DNA of 64,000 nt from Pseudoalteromonas atlantica (GTDB lineage Bacteria > Pseudomonadota > Gammaproteobacteria > Enterobacterales > Alteromonadaceae): positions 1-64,000 of the forward strand of contig BJUT01000013.1 of the NCBI GenBank assembly GCA_007988745.1, given 5' to 3'. The notes under the pieces were generated by a model. That model saw nothing but the letters and a program-made list of their open reading frames with translations, was not told the DNA's origin and did not search any database. Positions 56,964 to 64,000 of the stretch are shown here, in pieces (within the stretch, counting starts at the first letter, position 1; each line of letters starts with the position of its first letter). Both the position numbers and the translations under genes were made by a program.

Positions 56964-57791
56964 ATGTCAGATTTAAAAACCATGATAGAAAACGCCTGGG
57001 ATAACCGCGATAGCATTAGCCCAAGCAGTGTATCTAGCGATGTAAAACAAGCGATTATTGACGCACTAGAGCTTCTTGATAGCGGCGCTGCACGCGTTGC
57101 TGAAAAAATATCAGGCGAATGGGTCGTACACCAATGGCTTAAAAAAGCCGTTTTACTATCATTTCGTATTCGCGACAACCAACCAATGAACGACGGCGTA
57201 AACCAATTTTACGATAAAGTACCGCTTAAATTTAGCGACTACACACCGGAGCAGTTTCAACAAGGTGGCATGCGCGTAGTACCAAATGCTGTAGCACGTA
57301 AAGGCAGCTTTGTAGGTAAAAACGTCGTACTGATGCCATCGTATGTGAACATTGGCACCTACGTTGATGAAGGCACCATGGTTGATACATGGGCAACTGT
57401 TGGCTCGTGTGCACAAATTGGTAAGAACGTACACTTATCGGGCGGCGTGGGCATAGGCGGCGTTTTAGAGCCACTTCAAGCTAACCCTACCATCATTGAA
57501 GACAACTGCTTTATTGGCGCACGCTCTGAAATTGTTGAAGGTGTAGTAGTAGAGGAAGGCGCTGTTATTTCAATGGGCGTTTACATTAGCCAAAGCACCC
57601 GTATTTACGACCGTGAAACCGGCGAAATTCATTACGGCCGCGTACCAGCAGGCGCAGTAGTAGTACCAGGCGCACTACCATCAAAAGATGGCACTCACAG
57701 CCTATACGCTGCAATCATCGTGAAAAAGGTAGATCAACAAACACGCGAAAAAGTAGGCATCAACGCCCTACTACGCTCAATTGATGATTAA
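56964..57791 (+). CDS. dapD: tetrahydrodipicolinate N-succinyltransferase
   Basis: A 275-aa left-handed beta-helix enzyme of the succinylase branch of lysine and diaminopimelate synthesis. It shows [29 protein letters not shown] and [13 protein letters not shown]. Length equals E. coli DapD (274 aa). It lies 9 nt after glnD, and a strong terminator follows. Confidence 0.97.
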   Translation: MSDLKTMIENAWDNRDSISPSSVSSDVKQAIIDALELLDSGAARVAEKISGEWVVHQWLKKAVLLSFRIRDNQPMNDGVNQFYDKVPLKFSDYTPEQFQQGGMRVVPNAVARKGSFVGKNVVLMPSYVNIGTYVDEGTMVDTWATVGSCAQIGKNVHLSGGVGIGGVLEPLQANPTIIEDNCFIGARSEIVEGVVVEEGAVISMGVYISQSTRIYDRETGEIHYGRVPAGAVVVPGALPSKDGTHSLYAAIIVKKVDQQTREKVGINALLRSIDD

Positions 57792-57841
57792 ATGAAGCGA
57801 TAAGCTTTTAGCTGTAAGCCCTAAGCTGATTGGTGTTAAAC

Positions 57842-57872
57842 GTAGGTTGGGTTGAGTGAAACGAAACCCAAC
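57842..57872 (-). repeat. REP-like palindromic repeat, copy 2
   Basis: Same unit as 8804-8834 but inverted: GTTGGGT (57846-57852) and ACCCAAC (57866-57872) around GAAACG-type spacer bases. It follows a short run of TAAGCT/GTAAGC near-repeats (57800-57832). With copy 3 it flanks the dapD terminator. Confidence 0.75.
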
Positions 57873-57907
57873 AACACATTAAAGCTTAGTGTTTTAGCAA
57901 AATTTAG

Positions 57908-57941
57908 AAAGCTCTAAGCCCTTTGGGTTTAGAGCTTTTTT
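57908..57941 (+). terminator. rho-independent terminator after dapD
   Basis: A 14-bp stem (57908-57921 with 57925-57938, one G-T pair), TTT loop and T-run. It closes the glnD-dapD unit. The rest of the 328-nt gap before betT holds the two REP units and an AT-rich stretch with no gene. Confidence 0.92.
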
Positions 57942-57977
57942 GTTTAGATTAGAGTTTATCTCTTAAATAGCTAAACC

Positions 57978-58008
57978 GTTGGGTTTCTCTGTGCTCAACT
58001 CAACCTTA
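57978..58008 (+). repeat. REP-like palindromic repeat, diverged copy 3
   Basis: GTTGGGTTTC (57978-57987) and ACTCAAC (57998-58004) correspond to copy 1 in the same orientation, with one arm mismatch. It is in inverted orientation to copy 2 across the dapD terminator. Confidence 0.6.
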
Positions 58009-58119
58009 ATTCAAAGCAATATACGTTTACAAACAAACGACTGAATTAGCCAACACACCCAAGATATAATAAGGTAGTAAAGCATACTTGAAAGTTAGCA
58101 ATTAATATTAAGGATTAAT

Positions 58120-60150
58120 ATGACAAAAACTGCTTTACGCTCAACTATTTTACTACCGGTATTTTTGCCCGCGGTATTTATTATTCTGCTTTTGGTCATT
58201 GGTACAAGTAGTAACCCTGAACTGGCAGGGCAAGCATTCAGTGTCGCCCTCAAGTGGATAACAGAAACCTTTGGCTGGTTTTATATGTTATCAGTTGCCA
58301 TCTTCTTAGTTTTCATCGTTTGTGTTGCCGCCTCCAGCTGGGGAAATATCAAGCTGGGTCCTGATCATGCGCAACCCCAATACAGCTTTGGTGAATGGTT
58401 TGCCATGCTATTTTCGGCCGGTTACGGAGTCGCATTACTTTATTTTGGTGTAGCAGAACCCGTGCTCCATTATGCATCTCCGCCGGCAGGCGCCGCAGAA
58501 ACCGTTAATGCCGCTAAGCAGGCTATGCAAATTGCATTTTTTCATTGGGGTTTTCATATATGGGCAATTTATGGGATTGTTGGTTTAGTGCTTGCTTACT
58601 TTGCATTTCGCCACGGCCTTCCGCTGTCTATTCGCTCAGCCTTGTATCCACTTATTGGTGATAAAATATATGGCCCTATTGGACACACTGTTGATGTGTT
58701 TGCCATATTAGGCACGCTATTTGGTATTGCCACAACGTTAGGGCTTTCGGTTACTCAAATTAATGCCGGGTTGCACTACTTATGGCCAAGCATCCCTACT
58801 AATACCACGGTACAAATTACCGCTATTGTTATTATTACCGCAGCGGCAACGCTTTCTGTAGTGGCAGGTATGGATAAAGGAGTGAAGCGTTTATCTATAA
58901 TAAACATGACACTCGCCGTATCATTAATGGCCTTTGTGTTTTTTATTGGCCCGACTATTCATATTCTTGAATCGTTTTTACAAAATACCGGCAGCTACCT
59001 CAGTGGTATTGTTGAGCGTACTTTTAATTTACAAGCCTATAGCCGTAGTGATTGGATTGGTAACTGGACCCTATTTATATTTGGCTGGACTATAGCGTGG
59101 GCACCCTTTGTTGGTATGTTTATCGCTAAAATTAGCCGCGGCAGAACCATTAGGCAATTTGTTGTGGGCGTAATGCTAGTTCCGACTATTTTTACCTTTT
59201 TATGGTTTTCTGTATTTGGCGATACCGCGCTAAATTTAATAATGAATGAAGGGTTTAATACTTTAATAACCGATGTTCAAGCGAACCATGCCGTTGCGCT
59301 ATTTCAATTATTTGAAGTGCTACCGTTATCGTTTATTATTTCGCTACTGACGGTTATTTTAATCATTACCTTTTTTGTAACCTCATCTGACTCGGGCTCG
59401 TTAGTTATTGACTCCCTCGCCTCTGGCGGGAGTATTGATACGCCTGCATGGCAACGGGTGTTTTGGGCTGTGCTTGAAGGCGCTGTGGCTGCTGTTTTAC
59501 TAGTAGCAGGTGGGCTAAGTGCACTGCAAACCATGACAATAGCCAGTGCCCTACCCTTTGCTATTATTATGCTTATTGCAACCGCGGGACTTTGGCGCGC
59601 ACTTACCATTGAAGGCCATCGCGATACGAGCTTACAAGCACATGCGCTCAATAGCCGTAATGTTAACCTATCTCATTGGAAGCGCCGGTTAGCCGCTATG
59701 GTTAATTATCCCAATAAGGAAAAAGTGCATACCTTCATTAGTAGTGTAGTGGTAAAAGCAATGCAAGCTGTTCAAGCAGAATTAAAAGCGCGCCAGTGGC
59801 ATGCCGAGGTAGATTTTGATACTGACTTAGGCCGCGCCCATTTAACCGTACTACGCCATGAACATGTTGATTTTGTGTATGACATTCGTCTTACTGAGCA
59901 CCCTATGCCAAGCTTTGCCTATACAGAGCTAAAACCGGATGCTGATAACTCCGAGATGTATTACAAGGCAGATGTTTTCTTACGCCGCGGTGGGTTATCT
60001 TACGATGTATATGGCTACAGTGAAGATGATATTGTGAAGGACATTCTTGATCAATTTGAGAATTACTTGCACTTTTTAGGTAACAGCCCAGGGGAACTTC
60101 CGTGGGATATGGCCGAACACGATGACATGTTAAATAGCGACAAACCTTAA
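58120..60150 (+). CDS. betT: BCCT-family transporter, BetT-like
   Basis: A 676-aa betaine/choline/carnitine transporter with twelve membrane helices and the family segment IFGWTIAWAPFVGMFIAKISRGRTIRQF. The long cytoplasmic C-terminal domain (about residues 515-676) and total length match E. coli BetT (677 aa), a proton-coupled high-affinity choline importer. No betAB or betI is adjacent, so choline is likely but glycine betaine remains possible. Uptake would aid osmoprotection in seawater. A terminator follows. Confidence 0.88.
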   Translation: MTKTALRSTILLPVFLPAVFIILLLVIGTSSNPELAGQAFSVALKWITETFGWFYMLSVAIFLVFIVCVAASSWGNIKLGPDHAQPQYSFGEWFAMLFSAGYGVALLYFGVAEPVLHYASPPAGAAETVNAAKQAMQIAFFHWGFHIWAIYGIVGLVLAYFAFRHGLPLSIRSALYPLIGDKIYGPIGHTVDVFAILGTLFGIATTLGLSVTQINAGLHYLWPSIPTNTTVQITAIVIITAAATLSVVAGMDKGVKRLSIINMTLAVSLMAFVFFIGPTIHILESFLQNTGSYLSGIVERTFNLQAYSRSDWIGNWTLFIFGWTIAWAPFVGMFIAKISRGRTIRQFVVGVMLVPTIFTFLWFSVFGDTALNLIMNEGFNTLITDVQANHAVALFQLFEVLPLSFIISLLTVILIITFFVTSSDSGSLVIDSLASGGSIDTPAWQRVFWAVLEGAVAAVLLVAGGLSALQTMTIASALPFAIIMLIATAGLWRALTIEGHRDTSLQAHALNSRNVNLSHWKRRLAAMVNYPNKEKVHTFISSVVVKAMQAVQAELKARQWHAEVDFDTDLGRAHLTVLRHEHVDFVYDIRLTEHPMPSFAYTELKPDADNSEMYYKADVFLRRGGLSYDVYGYSEDDIVKDILDQFENYLHFLGNSPGELPWDMAEHDDMLNSDKP

Positions 60151-60188
60151 ATAAAGGTATTAATTAACAGCGCAATTTTGATGCAATA

Positions 60189-60214
60189 AAAAAGGCACTT
60201 AAAAGTGCCTTTTT
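60189..60214. terminator. bidirectional terminator between betT and phhB
   Basis: GGCAC (60194-60198) pairs with GTGCC (60205-60209), and flanking A and T runs extend the stem. U-tracts occur on both strands, so it can stop both convergent genes. Confidence 0.85.
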
Positions 60215-60237
60215 AATCTGCTCAATTAATTTTTTAA

Positions 60238-60582
60238 TTACAGCGCGTTAAATACGTCGTCTGTTTTAGCTGCGCAAATAAAATCGTTTTTGTGTAGGCC
60301 TTTAATTGAATGGCTCCACCACGTTACGGTTACTTTGCCCCACTCGGTTAATAAACCAGGGTGATGGCCTTCATCTTCTGCCATATCACCTACTTTATTG
60401 GTAAACGCCATAGCTTGTTTAAAGTTTTTAAACTTATAAACACGCTCAAGTTGCATAATGCCGTCGCGTACCTCTGGTACCCAGTCTGGAATTTTTGTAA
60501 TAAGTTGGGCCAGCTCTTCCTCAGATACCTTTGGCGCATCTACGTGACAGGCTTCGCATTTTTGTTCACTTAATGAAGACAT
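60238..60582 (-). CDS. phhB: 4a-hydroxytetrahydrobiopterin dehydratase
   Basis: A 114-aa PCD/DCoH-family enzyme that regenerates the pterin cofactor used by PhhA. The active-site [21 protein letters not shown] is conserved. It begins 38 nt after phhA on the same strand, so the pair forms a phenylalanine hydroxylation unit. Confidence 0.95.
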   Translation of the reverse strand: MSSLSEQKCEACHVDAPKVSEEELAQLITKIPDWVPEVRDGIMQLERVYKFKNFKQAMAFTNKVGDMAEDEGHHPGLLTEWGKVTVTWWSHSIKGLHKNDFICAAKTDDVFNAL

Positions 60583-60620
60583 TTTAAATCCTTACTTTAG
60601 CGTTTCTTTTTAAATTAAAG

Positions 60621-61418
60621 TTAACCGGCTAATTTTTCTTTAGGTGGAAATTTTGGGTCGTGCAAACCAAGCGCTTTAGCTTGCTCAACCAAAGTCATAA
60701 TATCCATTTGCGATATATCAAACAGATCATGAATCGAATTAATGGTGTAGTACTGTGGTTGCATAATATCTATGCGGTACGGCGTACGAAGCACATCAAT
60801 TACGCTCATAGGCGTTATCTCTGGTGTATCTGAATACACGTACTGGGTTTCACCCGGGCTTGATAATATACCACCGCCGTATATACGCAGGCCGTTTTCG
60901 GTTTGCATTAAACCAAATTCAACCGTAAACCAATACATACGTGCAAGGTATACACGATCTTTTTTCTGCGCTGCATACCCTAATTGGCCGTATTTGTGTG
61001 TGAATTCGGCAAAGTCAGGGTTTGTTAGCATAGCGCAGTGGCCAAATATTTCATGGAAAATATCAGGTTCTTGCAGGTAGTCAAACTCTTCTCGGCTACG
61101 AATAAACGTCGCTACCGGAAATTGTTTGTTTGCCAATAACCTAAAAAATTCATCAAAATCGATAAGCGCAGGTACAGGCGCTACTTGCCAACCGGTGGTG
61201 GCAAGAAGCACTTCGTTAAGTTCGCTTAACTGCGGAATACGATCGTGTGGTAGGTTTATTTTTTTAAGCCCATCCATGTACTCATCACAAGCTTTGCCTT
61301 CTATGCACGCAAGTTGTCGCGTAACAAGCTCAGACCAAATTTTATTTTCTTCTTCGCTCCAATGAATAACACCGTTTTCATCGGGTGTTTTAGAGGTGTA
61401 TTTACTTGCTTTAGCCAT
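60621..61418 (-). CDS. phhA: phenylalanine 4-monooxygenase
   Basis: A 265-aa non-heme iron hydroxylase converting phenylalanine to tyrosine with tetrahydropterin and oxygen. Iron ligands are in FHEIFGHC (two His) and the Glu of YWFTVEFGLM. It lacks the regulatory ACT domain found in animal enzymes, as usual for bacteria. AAGAAGG lies 5 nt before the ATG. It feeds tyrosine catabolism; no hmgA or hpd genes are in the window. Confidence 0.96.
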   Translation of the reverse strand: MAKASKYTSKTPDENGVIHWSEEENKIWSELVTRQLACIEGKACDEYMDGLKKINLPHDRIPQLSELNEVLLATTGWQVAPVPALIDFDEFFRLLANKQFPVATFIRSREEFDYLQEPDIFHEIFGHCAMLTNPDFAEFTHKYGQLGYAAQKKDRVYLARMYWFTVEFGLMQTENGLRIYGGGILSSPGETQYVYSDTPEITPMSVIDVLRTPYRIDIMQPQYYTINSIHDLFDISQMDIMTLVEQAKALGLHDPKFPPKEKLAG

Positions 61419-61474
61419 AAAAACCTTCTTGGGGTTAAGCCCTAAATGTGTGTCAGTGTGATACTCAAGATTAG

Positions 61475-61503
61475 TGAATATCTAATGCAGCCATACTATG
61501 CAA
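61475..61503 (-). promoter_or_regulatory. weak promoter candidate for phhA
   Basis: On the minus strand TTGCAT (61498-61503) and TATTCA (61475-61480) are separated by 17 nt. It is a poor match, consistent with an activated promoter. I found no convincing sigma-54 element. Confidence 0.35.
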
Positions 61504-61624
61504 AAGTGAAGAAAAGTTTAATAGTTAGGCGGATATCTACATTTAGCACGATCCCCTAAAGTGTATAGTTAAAATTACATCACCGGCATTAATATTATAC
61601 AAGCACTAAATTAAAGGCGTTAAG

Positions 61625-61642
61625 GGTAAATTAAACTGTACA
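61625..61642. promoter_or_regulatory. TyrR/PhhR-like box upstream of phhA
   Basis: GGTAAA-N6-TGTACA matches the TyrR consensus TGTAAA-N6-TTTACA at 10 of 12 positions. It lies about 207 nt before the phhA start and 13 nt past the stop of the next gene. It could be an upstream activator site for the phh unit. Confidence 0.4.
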
Positions 61643-61655
61643 CAAATAAATACAC

Positions 61656-62837
61656 CTAACAAATTAATGTAAAAGCTTGGTTTAAGTCGTCAATAATATC
61701 GTTAACATCTTCAAGCCCTACAGAGAGTCTTATTAAGCCATCACTTATGCCTGCGGCTGCTCGCTCCTCGGGTGTGTAAGGGGAATGCGTCATTGATGCG
61801 GGGTGCTGAATAAGCGTTTCGGCATCACCTAAACTTACAGCAAGTGTGCAAAGCTTCATGCTATCTATAAACTGCGCTCCTTGAGCAAGGCTGCCTTTAA
61901 TTTCAAATGCAATAACGCCGCCTGCGGCTTTCATTTGCTTGCCTATATATTTGTTGCCAGGGTGCGATTTAAGCCCAGGGTAATAAACAATATTAACCTG
62001 TGGGTGCGCCTCTAAATATTCGGCAACCGTTTGCGCGCTTTGGCAATGGCGCTCCATGCGTATAGCTAAAGTTTTTAACCCGCGATTAATAAGCCATGCG
62101 TCGTGCGGGCTTATGGTGGCACCAATATCTTTAAGTACCGTCATTTTTATTAAGGTAATGTGCTCATGCGTTCCACACACAAGCCCAGCTACTACATCGC
62201 CATGGCCGTTTAAGTACTTAGTGGCACTGTGCACAATAATATCTATGCCGTACTGCTTAGGTGATTGCAGCAGTGGCGTTAAAAAGGTGTTGTCGACCAC
62301 ACTAATTAAATTATGTTGCTTAGCGAGCGCGCCAATTAAGGCTAAATCAATGACTGCCATTGTGGGGTTGATTGGCGTTTCTACAAATATCATTTTTGAA
62401 TTAGGTTTTATAGCAGCGCGAAGCTCGCCCTCGTTGGTCATATCAACAAAAGTAACTTCTATTCCCCAGCGCGGTAACATGTGGGCAAAAAACGCAAAAG
62501 TACATCCATACAATGCACTTGATGCAATTAAATGATCGCCCTGCGATAAAAAGCTTAATACCGACGCCGATACAGCGCCCATACCTGTGGCGGTAGCAGC
62601 AGCAGCTTCGCAGCACTCTAACTGTGCTACTTTTTGCTCAAGTTCGGTGGTGGTTGGGTTACCTAGGCGGGTGTAGATATAACCGGGCTCATCGCCTGCA
62701 AAACGCGCGGCACCTTGTGCTGCATTTTCAAAATGAAAGGTAGAGGTTTGATACAAAGGCGACGTGAGTGCGCCATGCGGATCATTTGCTTTTTGCGGGC
62801 CATGAATACATTGGGTATTAATATGCTGCTTGCTCAT
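61656..62837 (-). CDS. megL: methionine gamma-lyase
   Basis: A 393-aa PLP enzyme of the Cys/Met metabolism family. YTRLGNPT and HSATKYLNGHGD (Lys binds PLP) are conserved. The active-site Cys of methionine gamma-lyase is present in LYGCTFAF, where cystathionine synthases and lyases usually have another residue; AVSLGDAETLIQHPASMTHSPYTPEER also resembles the Pseudomonas putida enzyme. It would split methionine into methanethiol, ammonia and 2-oxobutyrate. No met biosynthetic gene is adjacent, which supports a catabolic role. Cystathionine gamma-synthase is the main alternative. Confidence 0.85.
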   Translation of the reverse strand: MSKQHINTQCIHGPQKANDPHGALTSPLYQTSTFHFENAAQGAARFAGDEPGYIYTRLGNPTTTELEQKVAQLECCEAAAATATGMGAVSASVLSFLSQGDHLIASSALYGCTFAFFAHMLPRWGIEVTFVDMTNEGELRAAIKPNSKMIFVETPINPTMAVIDLALIGALAKQHNLISVVDNTFLTPLLQSPKQYGIDIIVHSATKYLNGHGDVVAGLVCGTHEHITLIKMTVLKDIGATISPHDAWLINRGLKTLAIRMERHCQSAQTVAEYLEAHPQVNIVYYPGLKSHPGNKYIGKQMKAAGGVIAFEIKGSLAQGAQFIDSMKLCTLAVSLGDAETLIQHPASMTHSPYTPEERAAAGISDGLIRLSVGLEDVNDIIDDLNQAFTLIC

Positions 62838-62982
62838 TGTGTGCTCTCGTTTTTATTATGTCTGTCAATTACATAAATAAAACGCACCGCAGTTTAAATC
62901 ACAAGCATGCCGGATGCTCAGATGGCTATTTGTGCAAAAACCGCTCAGCGCGGTTTTGTACACAAATATTGCCACTGCTACT

Positions 62983-64000
62983 TTAGGACGTTGGCTCGGC
63001 CTTTTTACGGCTCATGATTTTGCTGGCAATACTTTGCACTGTGCTTTTTAACAAGCTGCGTTTGTTTTCAAGCCGTGGTAATGGGCGGCTAAGCTCCATT
63101 GCTTTGTAACCAATACGTGCTGTAAAAATACCAGCGCTTACACCTTGCGCTGCACGTCCCGAGAGCTTACCTAAAAGCTCAGCGCTGAGTGCTGTGGCTG
63201 CTAAATCAGATACAAGCTCAGCACTGCCTACAAACATCACTTGTTTTATAAGCATACGGTAGAGCTTAATGCGGCTTGCGTAACCAAAACCAATGCCATA
63301 AATTTTACCAATTTGCTCTATTAACTTAGTACCGCGCCAAAGCACCGCCATCATATCCACCAGCGCAAGGGGGCTTAAGGCAACAAGCAACGCTGACTCT
63401 GTCGCAAAGCGGTTTATAAGCTTTTTAGCTTGCGTGTCTTGCGTTATAAGCAAGCTATTTGCGTAAAGGGTCATTATTTCTTTATCGCTATGGTGTGTAG
63501 CCACTTGGTTTTTAAACGCTTCGAAGTTGTCGAGCTGCTGGTGCTTGTTTAGTTTTTCAAGCCAAGGTAATGCGCCACCTACTTGCTCGCTATTTAAGAG
63601 TCTGTCGGCTTCTTGGCGGTGTAACTGATTACGCTTTAAACTGCGCAGCATTCTGTATTCGCGCCATAGCATGCGTCCAATTAATAGCACACCACTTACC
63701 ACCGCCGTTAAATACACGCCGCCTAAAATGACCGACTGCTGAAACGCAAACACTAACGAATAAGCAAACTCAAGTAGCACTAACACTAAAAAGCTTACAG
63801 CAAACACCCCTTTAAGCGTTTGCCATTTAGACTTTTTATATACCGGCTCTAGGTCTATTTCTTCATCAAGAAGTTCATCTTCAGGCTCTTCAATGTATTC
63901 ACTTTGACCCTGGGTAATTATTTTTGCAGGAGCAAGCGTCGCCTCAACCTGCTCATCAGCTTGGCTATCAATTCGCCTACCTGCTTGGAAAGTTTGCTGT
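62983..64000 (-). CDS. ycjF: YcjF/TIGR01620-family membrane protein, N-terminus cut by the window
   Basis: The reading frame is open from the stop at 62983 to the edge of the window, so the start lies outside. The visible part begins QQTFQAGRRID, like the start region of E. coli YcjF (AQQTF), so only about 20-30 residues are missing. An acidic segment precedes two membrane helices, and a conserved C-terminal region (ATESALLVALSPLALVDMMAVLWR, GKLSGRAAQGVSAGIFTARIGYKAMELSRPLP) follows. A GTG at 63807 is not the start. Its usual partner, the GTPase YcjX, would be just upstream. Function is unknown. Confidence 0.9.
   Translation of the reverse strand, partial: QQTFQAGRRIDSQADEQVEATLAPAKIITQGQSEYIEEPEDELLDEEIDLEPVYKKSKWQTLKGVFAVSFLVLVLLEFAYSLVFAFQQSVILGGVYLTAVVSGVLLIGRMLWREYRMLRSLKRNQLHRQEADRLLNSEQVGGALPWLEKLNKHQQLDNFEAFKNQVATHHSDKEIMTLYANSLLITQDTQAKKLINRFATESALLVALSPLALVDMMAVLWRGTKLIEQIGKIYGIGFGYASRIKLYRMLIKQVMFVGSAELVSDLAATALSAELLGKLSGRAAQGVSAGIFTARIGYKAMELSRPLPRLENKRSLLKSTVQSIASKIMSRKKAEPTS

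Noticed and set aside
57842..58008. Repeated units near dapD as a CRISPR array
   Set aside because: Only two diverged units in opposite orientation with unrelated spacing and no cas genes.
61419..61655. Sigma-54 promoter for phhA, as in Pseudomonas
   Set aside because: No GG-N10-GC element with acceptable flanks found on the minus strand.

Overview
The window is an ordinary chromosomal segment of a marine gammaproteobacterium. I infer Pseudoalteromonas or a close Alteromonadales relative. The grounds are the low-GC, AT-rich codon use, protein sequences close to but clearly distinct from those of Enterobacteria, and the gene order uppS-cdsA-dxr-rseP-bamA-skp-lpxD-fabZ-lpxA. I see no prophage, insertion sequence, rRNA operon or CRISPR array.

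Layout. 1-8751: tRNA-Gln, a GGDEF-EAL gene, ubiF, then the miaB-ybeZ-ybeY-ybeX-lnt block, an arrangement also known from Enterobacteria. 8800-12400: a small accessory stretch with a 2OG-Fe(II) oxygenase-like protein, an unknown membrane-anchored protein, a secreted esterase, a RelE-type toxin with a Phd/YefM-type antitoxin, and an RDD membrane protein. 12580-18560: an old-yellow-enzyme reductase, a COG0523 metal GTPase coupled to a DUF1826 protein behind a possible Zur site, and a large hybrid histidine kinase. 18600-25130: a frameshifted gene remnant, the SRP RNA gene ffs with a clear promoter, a DUF3014 protein, a patatin phospholipase, a KefB/C-like antiporter, a diguanylate cyclase and a small membrane protein.

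25135-53011 is the conserved macromolecular-synthesis and envelope block, read on the minus strand from rpsB: rpsB-tsf, pyrH-frr, uppS-cdsA-dxr-rseP-bamA-skp-lpxD-fabZ-lpxA, then lpxB-rnhB-dnaE-accA-tilS. It couples translation factors, isoprenoid and phospholipid synthesis, outer-membrane assembly, lipid A synthesis, fatty acid synthesis and replication. It is split between lpxA and lpxB by a plus-strand cytochrome bd operon (cydA-cydB-cydX-cydD-cydC) and a minus-strand RlpA-like lipoprotein gene. Intrinsic terminators after lpxA, accA, frr and tsf divide the block into transcription units.

53283-64000: map, glnD and dapD on the plus strand, a BetT-type BCCT transporter, phhA-phhB for phenylalanine catabolism, a methionine gamma-lyase and a YcjF-family membrane protein that runs off the window.

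The most interesting unexplained signals are non-coding. One is a roughly 120-bp dispersed repeat present at 39497-39616 and 54160-54281, whose two copies keep the same nested hairpin with matched changes on both arms. Another is a perfect 24-bp palindrome at the predicted cydA transcription start. Others are a perfect 11-bp hairpin between miaB and ybeZ, a REP-like repeat family, and a terminator placed directly in front of uppS. No plainly new multi-gene system is visible in the coding content.
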